Numbered from the stretch's first letter, positions 6,852 to 16,451 are shown. The stretch is DNA of 64,000 nucleotides from Sporosarcina sp. BP05 (GCF_014282005.1 NZ_JACFTD010000005.1:124001-188000), one strand, 5' to 3'. Numbers and translations are program-made. The notes: generated from the letters alone by a model not told the origin.

Positions 6852-8312
6852 GTGACACATCTTTTGCAACAGAAAGCCCCCATAATGGAGGCGCTAAATC
6901 AATACAAATCAATGCGCGTCGTCCCTTTTGACGTCCCAGGCCATAAACGTGGAAGAGGAAATCCTGAATTAGCCGCATTTTTAGGTGAACAATGCCTTTC
7001 CATGGATGTCAATTCCATGAAACCGCTTGATAATCTCTGCCACCCTGTTTCGGTTATAAAAGAGGCTGAAGAATTAGCGGCTCAAGCATTTAATGCCAAG
7101 CACGCCTTTTTCATGGTCAATGGGACCACATCTGCGGTACAGGCAATGATCATGACAGCGTGCAAAGCTGGGGATAAAATCATTATGCCTCGCAATGTAC
7201 ATCGAAGTGCGATTAACGCTCTCATTTTAAGCGGTGCTGTTCCCGTCTATGTAAATCCAGGCGTGCACAGTGAACTTGGTATTGCTTTAGGGATGGCTGT
7301 AAAGGATGTAGAACAAGCCATTTTGGAAAATACGGATGCTAAAGCCATTCTCATCAACAATCCTACCTATTATGGGATTTGTTCAAACCTGCAGGCTCTT
7401 ACCGATCTTGCGCATCAACACGATATGCTCGTCCTTGTCGACGAAGCACATGGTACACATTTTTACTTTGGTGATAATCTTCCCACTTCTGCTATGTCAG
7501 TTGGTGCTGATATGGCATCCGTTAGTATGCATAAATCCGGCGGTTCATTGACACAAAGCTCATTTTTGTTGATAAACAATGATGTCAGCGAAGGTTATAC
7601 GAGGCAAATTATTAATTTGACTCAAACGACAAGTGGCTCCTATTTACTGCTTTCCTCTTTAGATATATCGAGAAGAAGTTTAGCACTAAATGGTAAGGAT
7701 ATTTTTAAAAAAGTCGCCGAAATGGCACATTATACAAGAACTGAAATCAATAAAATTGGCGGCTATTACGCCTATTCGAAAGAATTGATTAATGGAGATA
7801 CGATTTTTGACTTTGATGTCACAAAACTTTCGGTAGATACCCGTGATGTTGGCTTAGCTGGAATTGAAGTCTATGACATTCTTCGAGATGAGTATGATAT
7901 TCAAATTGAATTTGGTGATATCGGTAATATCTTGGCCTACATTTCTGTCGGTGACAGACATCTAGATCTGGAACGATTAGTTGCAGCACTTGCCGAAATC
8001 AAACGACGCTACTCTAAGGATAAAAATAGCGTTTTCATCCATGAATACATTCGTCCGCAAGTTGCTTTCACGCCGCAAGAAGCCTTTTATGCACCTAAGC
8101 AAAAGTTGCCCATTTCGGAGAGCGCAGGTTATATTTCCAGCGAATTCGTTATGTGTTACCCCCCAGGCATCCCAATTCTTGCACCTGGTGAACGAATTAC
8201 GAAGGAAATCTTGGATTTCATTCAATACTCCAAGGATAAGGGCTGTTTCTTAACAGGTACTGAGGACAGCGATATTGCAAATATTAATGTGCTGAAGGAG
8301 TTGGTGGAATGA
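6852..8312 (+). CDS. speA: Arginine decarboxylase, PLP aspartate-aminotransferase-fold family
   Basis: A 486-residue Orn/Lys/Arg decarboxylase of the SpeA/YaaO type, PLP-dependent. DVPGHKRGRG near residue 30, NNPTYYG, DEAHGTHF and the PLP-lysine segment SMHKSGGSLTQSS are all present, with the C-terminal YPPGIPILAPGE conserved as in biosynthetic arginine decarboxylases. Arginine as substrate is inferred from agmatinase (speB) in the same operon; lysine cannot be excluded. A GAGGGG site 7 bases before the GTG at 6852 favours that start over the ATG at 6837, which overlaps the speD stop and has no ribosome site. Confidence 0.9.
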   Translation: MTHLLQQKAPIMEALNQYKSMRVVPFDVPGHKRGRGNPELAAFLGEQCLSMDVNSMKPLDNLCHPVSVIKEAEELAAQAFNAKHAFFMVNGTTSAVQAMIMTACKAGDKIIMPRNVHRSAINALILSGAVPVYVNPGVHSELGIALGMAVKDVEQAILENTDAKAILINNPTYYGICSNLQALTDLAHQHDMLVLVDEAHGTHFYFGDNLPTSAMSVGADMASVSMHKSGGSLTQSSFLLINNDVSEGYTRQIINLTQTTSGSYLLLSSLDISRRSLALNGKDIFKKVAEMAHYTRTEINKIGGYYAYSKELINGDTIFDFDVTKLSVDTRDVGLAGIEVYDILRDEYDIQIEFGDIGNILAYISVGDRHLDLERLVAALAEIKRRYSKDKNSVFIHEYIRPQVAFTPQEAFYAPKQKLPISESAGYISSEFVMCYPPGIPILAPGERITKEILDFIQYSKDKGCFLTGTEDSDIANINVLKELVE

Positions 8313-9160
8313 ATTTATGGTATACAGAAAATCATTCGCCTAATGTTCGTTTTTCATTGGAAGTGGAAGAACATCTTTACACGGGTAAAAGTGATTTTCA
8401 AAAAATCGATATTTTACAAACGTCGGAATTTGGTCGTGTTCTTACTCTTGATGGACTTGTAATGTGCACTGAGAAAGATGAATTTATTTATCACGAGATG
8501 ATTACGCATGTAGCAATGGCTACCAATCCAAACATAAAAAAAGTGTTAGTTATTGGGGCTGGTGATGGTGGAACAATCCGTGAATTGACTGCTTATCCAA
8601 CTATAGAACAAATCGACATGGTTGAAATTGACAAAATGGTTGTCGATGTCTGCAGGGAATATTTACCCCAGACAGCTTCAAAACTAGATGATCCCAGGGT
8701 TAATCTGTACTTTGAAGACGGGCTGAAATTTGTTCGTAGAATCGAAAATGACTATGATTTGATCATTGTGGACTCGACAGATCCATTCGGTCCAGGTGAA
8801 GGGCTTTTCACAAAAGAATTTTACGGCAACTGCTATAAAGCGCTGAAAGAAGATGGAATTCTTGTGAATCAACATGAAAGTCCCTTTTACGCTGAAGATG
8901 CGCTTGGTATGAGGAAAGCACATCAAAAAATTGTAGGCTTCTTCCCGGTTTGTAAAGTTTATCAATTTCATATGCCCACTTACCCATCCGGTCACTGGTT
9001 GTTTGGTTTTGCGTCGAAGAAATTTGACCCTATTCAAGATTTGGATGCAGCAGCATGGAATGACCTTGAGTTGAAAACAAGGTATTACAATACAGACATT
9101 CATGTTGGTTCATTTGCACTTCCAAACTATGTAAAGGAGCAATTAAAAGATGTTGAATAG
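8309..9160 (+). CDS. speE: Spermidine synthase (aminopropyltransferase)
   Basis: Transfers the aminopropyl group from decarboxylated SAM to putrescine, or possibly to agmatine. The 283-residue protein has the donor-binding motif LVIGAGDGGTIRE, the acidic MVEIDKMV, and the catalytic-loop VDSTDPFGPGEGLF. The ATG overlaps the speA stop by four bases (ATGA), and the gene itself overlaps speB by 11 bases, so the four genes are translationally coupled. Confidence 0.95.
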   Translation: MNLWYTENHSPNVRFSLEVEEHLYTGKSDFQKIDILQTSEFGRVLTLDGLVMCTEKDEFIYHEMITHVAMATNPNIKKVLVIGAGDGGTIRELTAYPTIEQIDMVEIDKMVVDVCREYLPQTASKLDDPRVNLYFEDGLKFVRRIENDYDLIIVDSTDPFGPGEGLFTKEFYGNCYKALKEDGILVNQHESPFYAEDALGMRKAHQKIVGFFPVCKVYQFHMPTYPSGHWLFGFASKKFDPIQDLDAAAWNDLELKTRYYNTDIHVGSFALPNYVKEQLKDVE

Positions 9161-9995
9161 AAATATTGAAACGTTTATTGGTTGTGACAATGAGTACGAA
9201 GAATCGAAAATCGTTATTTTTGGTGCTCCCTTTGACTCTACAACTTCTTTTCGTCCTGGTACACGCTTCGCTAGCAAAGCAATGCGCGGTGAATCGTTTG
9301 GAATTGAGACGTATAGCCCCTATCAGGATAAAGACTTGGAGGATATCGCTGTATTTGATGGTGGCGATTTAGAATTAAGTTTTGGGAACACGGCAAGAGC
9401 ATTAGGACAGATTGAAGATTTTACAACTCAAATTTTGGAAGACGGCAAGATCCCCTGCATGATTGGAGGGGAACATCTGGTGACACTCGGCGCAATGCGT
9501 GCTGTTGCCAAAAAACATCCAGATCTCCACGTCATACAATTTGACGCACATGCAGATTTACGTGAGGACTATCTTGGGGAAACCCTTTCTCATGCCACTG
9601 TTATTCACAGAGTATGGGACTTGCTCGGAGACGACAAGATCTTCCAGTTTGGTATTCGCTCTGGAGACCGCAGTGAATTCCAATGGGGTAAAGACCGTGT
9701 GTTTACGAACAAGTTTAACTTCGACGGATTAGAAGAAATCGTTGAAAAACTTAAAGGTAAACCAGTTTATTTAACCATTGATTTGGATGTACTAGACCCT
9801 TCTGTATTTCCTGGAACAGGTACACCTGAAGCCGGCGGGGTCAGCTTTATGGAATTACTGAATGCCATGTTAGCAGTTAGTGGCCTCAACATTGTAGCTT
9901 GTGACGTAAATGAGTTGTCTCCTATTTATGATCAAAGCGGTGTTTCTACAGCTGTAGCATGTAAAGTACTACGCGAATTGTTATTAGCCATTTGA
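9150..9995 (+). CDS. speB: Agmatinase family ureohydrolase
   Basis: Hydrolyses agmatine to putrescine and urea; aminopropylagmatine is an alternative substrate in some organisms. The dimanganese site of the arginase/agmatinase family is complete: GGEH, DAHADLRED and DLDVLDPS. 281 residues, the usual size. It overlaps speE by 11 bases with an AAGGAG site inside speE. No strong terminator follows; a hairpin element and a 200-base gap separate it from the carboxyspermidine genes. Confidence 0.94.
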   Translation: MLNRNIETFIGCDNEYEESKIVIFGAPFDSTTSFRPGTRFASKAMRGESFGIETYSPYQDKDLEDIAVFDGGDLELSFGNTARALGQIEDFTTQILEDGKIPCMIGGEHLVTLGAMRAVAKKHPDLHVIQFDAHADLREDYLGETLSHATVIHRVWDLLGDDKIFQFGIRSGDRSEFQWGKDRVFTNKFNFDGLEEIVEKLKGKPVYLTIDLDVLDPSVFPGTGTPEAGGVSFMELLNAMLAVSGLNIVACDVNELSPIYDQSGVSTAVACKVLRELLLAI

Positions 9996-9999
9996 ATTC

Positions 10000-10018
10000 G
10001 GTGTCAGTATCTGGCACC
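10000..10018 (+). other. Short hairpin after speB
   Basis: GGTGTCAG TAT CTGGCACC forms an eight-pair stem with one G-T pair. No T-run follows, so it is not a classical terminator; it might protect the 3' end of the operon mRNA. Confidence 0.35.
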
Positions 10019-10033
10019 TAGGTGTGGTGTTTC

Positions 10034-10187
10034 GATTCTGGTACAAACTAAGCGAAGGCGCCTTATAGGGGTAGCCGAAGCCATAAGACTGACGGCGAAG
10101 CTGTCCGGCTTATGGCGGGAGGCATCCCCAAGCGCCATAGCGGATTCAATGGAATTCTTGATTTCAACTTATATTACTAAAAAAACT
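10034..10187 (+). repeat. Intergenic hairpin element, copy 1 (full length)
   Basis: The core (10051-10146) starts AGCGAAGGCGCC and ends AAGCGCCATAGCG, with GCCATAAG pairing to CTTATGGC and an inner GACGGC/GCTGTC stem-loop with GAA. A second full copy lies at 59900-60048 and a deleted one at 3101-3175. Conservation continues about 40 bases downstream (ATTCAATGGAATTC, then an AT-rich tail). It stands 23 bases before the carboxyspermidine dehydrogenase gene, in the same orientation. Confidence 0.85.
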
Positions 10188-10209
10188 ATATTATAGGCGG
10201 GTGTTCATT

Positions 10210-11409
10210 ATGGGAAAAGCTTTAATTATTGGTGCTGGTGGAGTTGCAGGAGTAGTTGTTCATAAATGTTGTCAGGTTCCTGACGTCTTCGAAGAAATTT
10301 GTATCGCGAGCCGTACTGTATCAAAATGTGATGCTTTAAAAGAAAAATTAGACGGAGGTCGCACTAAAATCCAAACGGCTCAAGTAGATGCTGATAATGT
10401 GGAAGAACTGGTTGAACTAATTAACAAATTCCAACCGGATATCGTTATAAACGTCGCATTGCCATACCAAGATTTAACGATTATGGATGCATGTCTTGCT
10501 ACTGGCGTTGACTATGTCGATACAGCAAACTACGAACCCCTTGACGAAGCTAAGTTTGAATACAGCTGGCAATGGGCCTACAGAGAACGTTTTGAAAAAG
10601 CAGGCATCACTGCCCTACTAGGAAGCGGCTTTGATCCGGGCGTTACCGGTGTCTTCTCTGCGCATGCACTAAAACATCATTTTGATGAAATTCATACGAT
10701 TGACATTGTGGATGCAAACGCTGGCGATCATGGCTATCCGTTCGCTACTAACTTTAATCCTGAAATAAACATCCGCGAAATCACGGCTAATGGAAGCTAC
10801 TTTGAAAATGGTGAGTTCATCGAAACTGAACCATTATCAATTAAACGTGTCTATAATCTTCCTGAAATCGGTCCAAAAGACGTTTACTTATTACACCATG
10901 AGGAATTGGAATCACTTGCACTCAATATTACAGGAATCAAAAAGATTCGCTTCTGGATGACATTCTCGGAGAACTATTTGAACCACTTAAAAGTGCTTGA
11001 AAACGTTGGCATGACTTCTATCGAACCAATACTATTCGAAGGAAAAGAAATCGCCCCCCTACAATTTTTAAAAGCAGTTCTACCAGATCCAGCTTCACTA
11101 GGACCAAGAACAATAGGGAAAACGAATATCGGCTGTATTTTCCAAGGTATCAAAGACGGCGAAGAGAAAACGTATTATATTTACAATATTTGTGACCATC
11201 AAGAATGTTACAAAGAAGTTGGTTCACAAGCAATTTCTTATACAACGGGTGTACCTGCAATGATCGGTGCTATGCTTGTAATGACTGGTAAATGGAAGAA
11301 TCCTGGCGTACACAATATCGAAGAGTTCAATCCAGATCCGTTCATGGAAGCACTCAACAAATACGGTCTACCATGGCAGGAAAGCTTCAATCCTGAATTA
11401 ATTGACTGA
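10210..11409 (+). CDS. Carboxynorspermidine/carboxyspermidine dehydrogenase
   Basis: A 399-residue saccharopine-dehydrogenase-like protein with the dinucleotide-binding GAGGVAG at residues 8-14 and the family segments NVALPYQDLTIMDACLATG and GSGFDPGVTGVF. This family condenses aspartate semialdehyde with a diamine (putrescine or diaminopropane) and reduces it to carboxy(nor)spermidine. The next gene, overlapping by reading through its end, is the matching decarboxylase, which makes the assignment firm. The ATG at 10210 follows GGCGGGTG; a GTG at 10201 is less likely. In some bacteria the same enzyme class acts on agmatine, a real possibility here given speA and speB next door. Confidence 0.9.
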   Translation: MGKALIIGAGGVAGVVVHKCCQVPDVFEEICIASRTVSKCDALKEKLDGGRTKIQTAQVDADNVEELVELINKFQPDIVINVALPYQDLTIMDACLATGVDYVDTANYEPLDEAKFEYSWQWAYRERFEKAGITALLGSGFDPGVTGVFSAHALKHHFDEIHTIDIVDANAGDHGYPFATNFNPEINIREITANGSYFENGEFIETEPLSIKRVYNLPEIGPKDVYLLHHEELESLALNITGIKKIRFWMTFSENYLNHLKVLENVGMTSIEPILFEGKEIAPLQFLKAVLPDPASLGPRTIGKTNIGCIFQGIKDGEEKTYYIYNICDHQECYKEVGSQAISYTTGVPAMIGAMLVMTGKWKNPGVHNIEEFNPDPFMEALNKYGLPWQESFNPELID

Positions 11410-11422
11410 GGAGGGCTTGAAA

Positions 11423-12559
11423 TTGAATATTGACTTAAATGCACTCCCCTCTCCCTGTTATGTAGTGGACGAAGGATTGCTTATTAAAAACTTGGAGAAA
11501 ATGAAGTCTGTTATTGAGCGGACGGGCTGCAAGATTCTCCTTGCTCAAAAAGGATTTTCGATGTTCTCTGTTTATCCGTTAATCGGTGAATACTTGAATG
11601 GCGTAACGTCCAGTTCCGTACACGAAGCGAGACTGGGCTATGAAGAAATGGGCAAGGAGGTTCATACCTATGCCCCCGCCTTTTCTGAAACTGAGTTTGA
11701 TGAGATTCTTTCTTATTCAGACCATATCGTCTTTAATTCGTTTCAACAATATAATCAATTCAAAGAAAAAATTAAAAGCAATCCAAAGCAAATAGAAGTT
11801 GGACTTCGCATTAATCCTGAGTACTCTGAAATCGAAGTCGATATGTACAATCCTTGTTTTTCACATTCAAGGTTTGGTGTTACGCTTGAGAATTTTGAAG
11901 CGGACCAGCTTGAAGGTATAGATGGCTTACACTTCCACACAATGTGCGAACAAAACTCTGATACGCTGGAGCGTACCGTGCAAGTTGTCGATGAAAAGTT
12001 CGGGGAATACATCAAAAATATGAAGTGGATTAACTTCGGTGGTGGGCATCATATCACAAGACCTGACTATGATATCGAGACACTTATTCGTTCGATCATG
12101 TTTATGAAGAATAAATACGGTGTTCAAGTGTATTTAGAGCCTGGTGAGGCTGTCGCATTGAATACTGGCTATCTTGTTGCGACTGTTTTGGACACCCTCC
12201 ACAACGGTATGCCGATTGCTATTTTAGACACCTCAGCAGCATGTCATATGCCTGATGTACTAGAGATGCCTTATCGACCTGAAATCATTGGCGCAGGAAT
12301 GCCGAACGAAAAGGCTTACACCTATCGATTTGGTGGACCGACTTGTCTAGCCGGCGACGTAATTGGCGATTATTCGTTTGATGAGCCATTAAAGCCTGGC
12401 GATAAACTTGTCTTTTGTGATATGGGGCACTACTCGATGGTGAAAAACAATACATTTAATGGCGTTAACTTACCTTCTATCGTTTTGAATACTGTTAATG
12501 ATGGTGTTAAAGTGATTAAACAATTTGGCTATGACGATTTTAGAAGCCGTTTATCTTAA
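11423..12559 (+). CDS. nspC: Carboxynorspermidine/carboxyspermidine decarboxylase
   Basis: PLP enzyme of the alanine-racemase-fold decarboxylases that removes the carboxyl group from carboxy(nor)spermidine to give (nor)spermidine. Seen: the PLP lysine in LLAQKGF (Lys43), HFHTMCE, NFGGGHH, EPGEAVALN, and the C-terminal GPTCLAGD with the active-site cysteine. The start is a TTG at 11423, 8 bases after GAGGAGG; earlier in-frame TTG codons at 11402 and 11417 lie on or before that ribosome site. It follows the dehydrogenase without a gap and ends at a strong terminator, so the two form one unit. Confidence 0.92.
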   Translation: MNIDLNALPSPCYVVDEGLLIKNLEKMKSVIERTGCKILLAQKGFSMFSVYPLIGEYLNGVTSSSVHEARLGYEEMGKEVHTYAPAFSETEFDEILSYSDHIVFNSFQQYNQFKEKIKSNPKQIEVGLRINPEYSEIEVDMYNPCFSHSRFGVTLENFEADQLEGIDGLHFHTMCEQNSDTLERTVQVVDEKFGEYIKNMKWINFGGGHHITRPDYDIETLIRSIMFMKNKYGVQVYLEPGEAVALNTGYLVATVLDTLHNGMPIAILDTSAACHMPDVLEMPYRPEIIGAGMPNEKAYTYRFGGPTCLAGDVIGDYSFDEPLKPGDKLVFCDMGHYSMVKNNTFNGVNLPSIVLNTVNDGVKVIKQFGYDDFRSRLS

Positions 12560-12570
12560 TCTGAATGAAG

Positions 12571-12613
12571 AGCCCGTGCAAAAAACACTGTTTTTTGTAC
12601 GGGCTTTCTTTAT
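12571..12613 (+). terminator. Terminator after the polyamine genes (works both ways)
   Basis: AGCCCGTGCAAAAAAC pairs with GTTTTTTGTACGGGCT, followed by TTCTTTATT. The reverse strand could also stop transcripts of the converging LysM-3D gene, whose stop codon touches the hairpin. Confidence 0.85.
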
Positions 12614-13386
12614 TAGTTGAGTACTTTAAGTTTAACTTTTTTGACTCCCCACTCCATGGCATTATTATAAGAAGGAATGAAGACATCGATTTTATTTCCT
12701 TTAATGGCTCCTCCTATATCTCCGGCAATCGCTTCTCCATAACCTTCCACCCAAACTTTTGTACCAAGCGGAATCAATTTCGGATCCACTGCAATCACTT
12801 TCTGATTTGGATTAGCACGTAAGTCAATGCCGTAAGCGGTAGTTCCTGAACAGCCCGTACAGTACGCTGTGTAGGCTGTCGCTGTAACTAGCATCTCTTT
12901 CCCATCGCTTGCAGGTGGTGGAGTTGGAACAAATGCAGCTGCAATTGTATCTTTCTCAGACTTGACAGTTCCTGAGTCAGCTGCATGTCCACTGACGATT
13001 AATACATCACCAGGGTGGATCAGCTCTCCTGTCAGGTCGTTCAAACTCGCGAGAGAATCTAAAGAAATGTTATGATTAAGTGCAATTCGATATAAATTAT
13101 CGCCTGCGGCCACCGTATAGCTTTGCCTCTTCTGTGCTGATTCCACTGGCGCAACTAATTTCTTATCTACTTTTTTCTGATCTATTATTTTCTGGTCTAC
13201 TATTTTCTGATCTGGTATATTACTTTCTTCTGGTTCAGCCAAAATCATGTCAACTTCATTTGAAAGGGTTTGTAAATAGGTCAGTTCTTCATCACTCACT
13301 TGGGCATCTGAAAGAATCGCTGCATCAGTTATTGAATAAGTGGAAAACGCAAAAAGTACGGCTAACAGAAAAATCTTCATTTTCAA
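12613..13386 (-). CDS. Secreted LysM and 3D-domain cell-wall protein (YocH/RpfB-like)
   Basis: A signal peptide (MKIFLLAVLFAFSTYSITDAA) is followed by an acidic linker, a short repeat of the DQKIVDQKIIDQKK type, one LysM peptidoglycan-binding domain (SYTVAAGDNLYRIALNHN) and a C-terminal 3D domain (TATAYTAYCTGCSGTT, VIAVDPKLIPLGTKVWVEGY, AGDIGGAIKGNKIDVF). The 3D domain has the conserved aspartates typical of lytic transglycosylase-like wall enzymes. The GGAGGAG site is 7 bases from a TTG at 13386, but 13 from the ATG at 13380; either may be used. Terminators bound it on both sides. Confidence 0.87.
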   Translation of the reverse strand: MKMKIFLLAVLFAFSTYSITDAAILSDAQVSDEELTYLQTLSNEVDMILAEPEESNIPDQKIVDQKIIDQKKVDKKLVAPVESAQKRQSYTVAAGDNLYRIALNHNISLDSLASLNDLTGELIHPGDVLIVSGHAADSGTVKSEKDTIAAAFVPTPPPASDGKEMLVTATAYTAYCTGCSGTTAYGIDLRANPNQKVIAVDPKLIPLGTKVWVEGYGEAIAGDIGGAIKGNKIDVFIPSYNNAMEWGVKKVKLKVLN

Positions 13387-13540
13387 CAAAAGTCTCCTCC
13401 TTCATATCAAATACGATAGCTTATCCTAAACAGCAATCGATAGTTTGTTTCCACAAGTATTGCCCCGAATCTCTGAAAAACAAACATTCTAATTAAATAA
13501 AGAGACCCGACCCACCTTCACAATGTTCAAGATACTCTAT

Positions 13541-13582
13541 TAAAAACAAAAAAACAGCCATTCATATATGAATGACTGTTTT
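13541..13582 (-). terminator. Terminator of ptsHI
   Basis: AACAGTCATTCATATATGAATGGCTGTT is a near-perfect palindrome followed on the minus strand by TTTTTGTTTTTA. It lies 17 bases past the ptsI stop. Confidence 0.85.
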
Positions 13583-13598
13583 CATTTATTCTTTTGAG

Positions 13599-15314
13599 TT
13601 ACAATTTGCAGCGAGTTGTAACCGCTTGAATTACATCCTCAGCTGTTGACATCTGCAGGGCTTCATTCGCAAGTTCTTCCATTTCGCCCTTGTTCAATTT
13701 CAGAATTTGAGTACGGGCCTTTAAAATCGAAGTGGCACTCATGGAGAATTCATCAAGACCAAGGCCTAAAAGTAAAGGAATAGCGATTTCATCCCCCGCC
13801 ATTTCCCCACACATTCCAGTCCATTTCCCTTCATTATGTGAGGCATCAATAACCATCTTGACTAATCGTAGAATTGCTGGATTATAAGGTTGATATAAAT
13901 ATGCAACACGTTCATTCATGCGATCAGCAGCCATCGTATATTGGATTAAATCGTTTGTTCCAATACTAAAGAAATCAACTTCTTTCGCAAACTGATCTGC
14001 CAGAATTGCAGTGGAAGGGATTTCTACCATGATACCAACCTCAATAGTAGTAGCAACATTAATATTGTTAGCTATCAGTTGTTGTTTCTCTTCCTCCAAG
14101 ATGGTTTTCGCCTGGCGGAATTCATCAAGAGTTGCAATCATCGGGAACATGATTTTCAGATTCCCATATGAACTTGCTCTTAATAGTGCCCTTAATTGCG
14201 TACGGAAAATATCCTGCTCTTCCAAACACAAACGAATGGCACGAAGCCCTAGAAATGGATTCATTTCTTTAGGGAGGTTTAAATAAGGGAGTTCTTTATC
14301 CCCACCAATATCAAGGGTCCGTACAACGACCGGCTTACCTTCCATTCCCTGTAAAACCTTCTTATAAGCCACAAACTGCTCTTCTTCAGTTGGGAGTTGG
14401 TTTCTACCCATATACAAAAATTCAGTTCTGTATAATCCGATTCCTTCTCCACCATTATTAATGACCCCCTCTAAGTCTTCCGGGGTGCCAATATTTGCAG
14501 CTAACTCAACTAGATGTCCATCAGCAGTGGTTGTTTTCTCATCCACTAGCTTTGTCCATTCTGTCTTTTGTTGCTCATATTTCAATTGTTCATTTTCGTA
14601 TGTAGCAATGACATCCGGAGTAGGATTAATATGGACCTCTCCTTTAAACCCATCAACAATGATGATGTCACCGTCCTGAATCAGCTTTGTCGCTTCCTTC
14701 GTGCCTACAACAGCAGGGATTTCCAATGTGCGCGCCATAATCGCAGAATGGGAAGTCTTCCCACCAATATTAGTTGTAAAGCCTTTTACAAATTCACGAT
14801 TTAACTGGGCCGTGTCTGATGGAGTTAAATCTTCTGCGATAATAATTACCTTTTCAGTAATCATGCTCGGATTCACAATTTCAACATTTAGCAAATGGGA
14901 CAGCAAACGCTTCGCAACATCACGAATATCCGCAGCCCGTTCTCTCATATATTCATTATCCATTTGCTCAAACATTGTAATAAACATATCTGATGTTTCT
15001 TTAAGTGCGTGTTCAGCATTTACATGATCCGTTTTAATTTTATCTTCAATCGAAGTCAGTAGCTCCGGATCAAGTAAAACTAATATATGTGCGTCAAAGA
15101 TAGCAGCTTCATCTGCGCCAAGTCCTTTTGCAGCGGTATCACGAATCGACTCTAACTCACTTTTTGAAATAGAGACAGCTGACTGAAAGCGTGCAAGTTC
15201 TTCCGGAATATCTTCAACAGTTTTTTTTCTGAAAGATAGATCTGGCTCAACAAAACGGTATGCTTTTGCTATTGCAATTCCATTTGATGCTGAAATTCCA
15301 TGAAGTAGGCTCAT
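13599..15314 (-). CDS. ptsI: PTS enzyme I (phosphoenolpyruvate--protein phosphotransferase)
   Basis: Takes phosphate from PEP and passes it to HPr, the entry step of all PTS sugar uptake, including the mannitol system at 24-29 kb. 571 residues, normal length. The phosphorylated His189 is in [12 protein letters not shown]; the C-terminal PEP-binding half shows [22 protein letters not shown] and [12 protein letters not shown] plus the catalytic cysteine in GMCGEMAGD. Its ATG overlaps the ptsH stop (TAATG), so the two are translationally coupled. Confidence 0.98.
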   Translation of the reverse strand: MSLLHGISASNGIAIAKAYRFVEPDLSFRKKTVEDIPEELARFQSAVSISKSELESIRDTAAKGLGADEAAIFDAHILVLLDPELLTSIEDKIKTDHVNAEHALKETSDMFITMFEQMDNEYMRERAADIRDVAKRLLSHLLNVEIVNPSMITEKVIIIAEDLTPSDTAQLNREFVKGFTTNIGGKTSHSAIMARTLEIPAVVGTKEATKLIQDGDIIIVDGFKGEVHINPTPDVIATYENEQLKYEQQKTEWTKLVDEKTTTADGHLVELAANIGTPEDLEGVINNGGEGIGLYRTEFLYMGRNQLPTEEEQFVAYKKVLQGMEGKPVVVRTLDIGGDKELPYLNLPKEMNPFLGLRAIRLCLEEQDIFRTQLRALLRASSYGNLKIMFPMIATLDEFRQAKTILEEEKQQLIANNINVATTIEVGIMVEIPSTAILADQFAKEVDFFSIGTNDLIQYTMAADRMNERVAYLYQPYNPAILRLVKMVIDASHNEGKWTGMCGEMAGDEIAIPLLLGLGLDEFSMSATSILKARTQILKLNKGEMEELANEALQMSTAEDVIQAVTTRCKL

Positions 15315-15580
15315 TAGTTAGTCAGTCCTCCGTTTTTCAATGCATCTTCAAGTTCGTTCAGTGCATCCTGTTCATCGATTCCAGTGGCGCTAATTATAAA
15401 TTCCGCCCCCAGACCAATCCCTAAAGACATTACGCCCAGAATTGATTTTAAATTGACATTTTTGTCATTGTAAATCAAGTTTATTTCGGATTTGAATTTA
15501 GTTGCTGTACTTACTAATATTGATGCAGGTCGTGCATGAATTCCCTGTTCATCCGTAACTATAAATTGTTTTTCAACCAT
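15314..15580 (-). CDS. ptsH: Phosphocarrier protein HPr
   Basis: 88-residue phosphocarrier of the PTS. His15 (GIHARPAS) receives phosphate from enzyme I; Ser46 ([10 protein letters not shown]) is the site for HPr kinase, which in Bacillota links sugar supply to CcpA-mediated catabolite repression. I chose the ATG at 15580, which gives the standard length; an ATG two codons earlier (15586) sits closer to the GGAG site. Upstream lies a decayed dehydrogenase instead of ptsG. Confidence 0.97.
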   Translation of the reverse strand: MVEKQFIVTDEQGIHARPASILVSTATKFKSEINLIYNDKNVNLKSILGVMSLGIGLGAEFIISATGIDEQDALNELEDALKNGGLTN

Positions 15581-15626
15581 TTTCATCAAACTCCTTCACT
15601 AAATTAATACTTACCTACTCAGCTTA

Positions 15627-16025
15627 TCATTTTGAGTCGGGATAGAAAAGGACCTTTCCAAAAAAACCGTATCTTTTGACAATTTTATTAAATATTTCTG
15701 GCCCTTCATTTAATTGTAATCGATGTGTTATCATCGGTTTCACGTTTATTTGCCCTGTACTGATATAATGAACGGACGTACTCCACTCATTACCTGGGAA
15801 TGGGGCAGAAATCGCATTCTATGAACCCAATACAGTCAATTCATTTCTAACTATTTTTTCGCATTATAAGCATTCAATTAGAACATCTTAATATGGAATA
15901 CCCATAAAGACGACTTCCACAGCCTTTTTAGGTAAAGCAAGTACTTGTGTAGAACGATTAGATCAACCTGCCAATCTAATTGCTACATCAACACCTTGAC
16001 CACTATTCTTACTGGTTCCTAATAT
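15627..16025 (-). pseudogene. Decayed zinc-type alcohol/polyol dehydrogenase (galactitol-1-phosphate dehydrogenase-like)
   Basis: With four or more internal stops, the minus strand still reads NSGQGVDVAIRLAG, then after breaks ELTVLGS, NAISAPFPGNEWSTSVHYIS and GQINVKPMITHRLQLNEGPE, ending FFGKVLFYPDSK with a stop at 15627. This is the order of segments in the C-terminal half of medium-chain zinc dehydrogenases close to galactitol-1-phosphate or sorbitol dehydrogenase. The N-terminal half with the zinc ligands is absent. The name GatD is a best guess; the pseudogene status is clear. Confidence 0.75.
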
Positions 16026-16077
16026 ACAATTCCCACATATATTACTAGGTATCTATCGAAAAAGGAGGTGTTCAATT

Positions 16078-16437
16078 ATGTCTGATGATCAATTTCCAGT
16101 CCCGCACAATCCCAATAACTCGGAGTTACCCTTTGGACAGCCACATTTTCCAAAAAATCAAGAACCAGTTCAATTTACGAAACAAGGTGCTGCACCGACT
16201 AATGCACCGCCATCTATTATTCCAAAACAACAAACGGGACCACTTTCTATAGATCCAGGCGCTTTACGTGGTTGCTTATATCGAGATACTTACCTACGGC
16301 TCGTAAACCGGACGTCTTTTTGGTTTCATCCAACATACATCGATTATATTACAACAACTGGTTTTAAATGGGATGGCAATGCGTGGATTCCATGGAGAAT
16401 AGACTTGGATAGAATCGTATCTTTTCAGTGCACATAG
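16078..16437 (+). CDS. Conserved hypothetical protein with Pro-rich N-terminus
   Basis: 119 residues after a strong AAAGGAGGTG site. The first ~60 residues are rich in Pro, Gln and Asn (likely disordered). The last ~60 are compact and aromatic: GALRGCLYRDTYLRLVNRTS, then FWFHPTYIDYITTTGFKWDG and WIPWRIDLDRIVSFQC. Similar small proteins occur in spore-forming Bacillales, but I cannot give a function. No signal peptide or membrane helix. Confidence 0.75.
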   Translation: MSDDQFPVPHNPNNSELPFGQPHFPKNQEPVQFTKQGAAPTNAPPSIIPKQQTGPLSIDPGALRGCLYRDTYLRLVNRTSFWFHPTYIDYITTTGFKWDGNAWIPWRIDLDRIVSFQCT

Positions 16438-16451
16438 TAATCACCGAAAAA

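Noticed and set aside
13080-13496. 138-codon plus-strand frame with repeats opposite the LysM-3D gene
   Set aside because: The apparent repeats are the reverse of the DQK repeat region of the real gene; no start signal.
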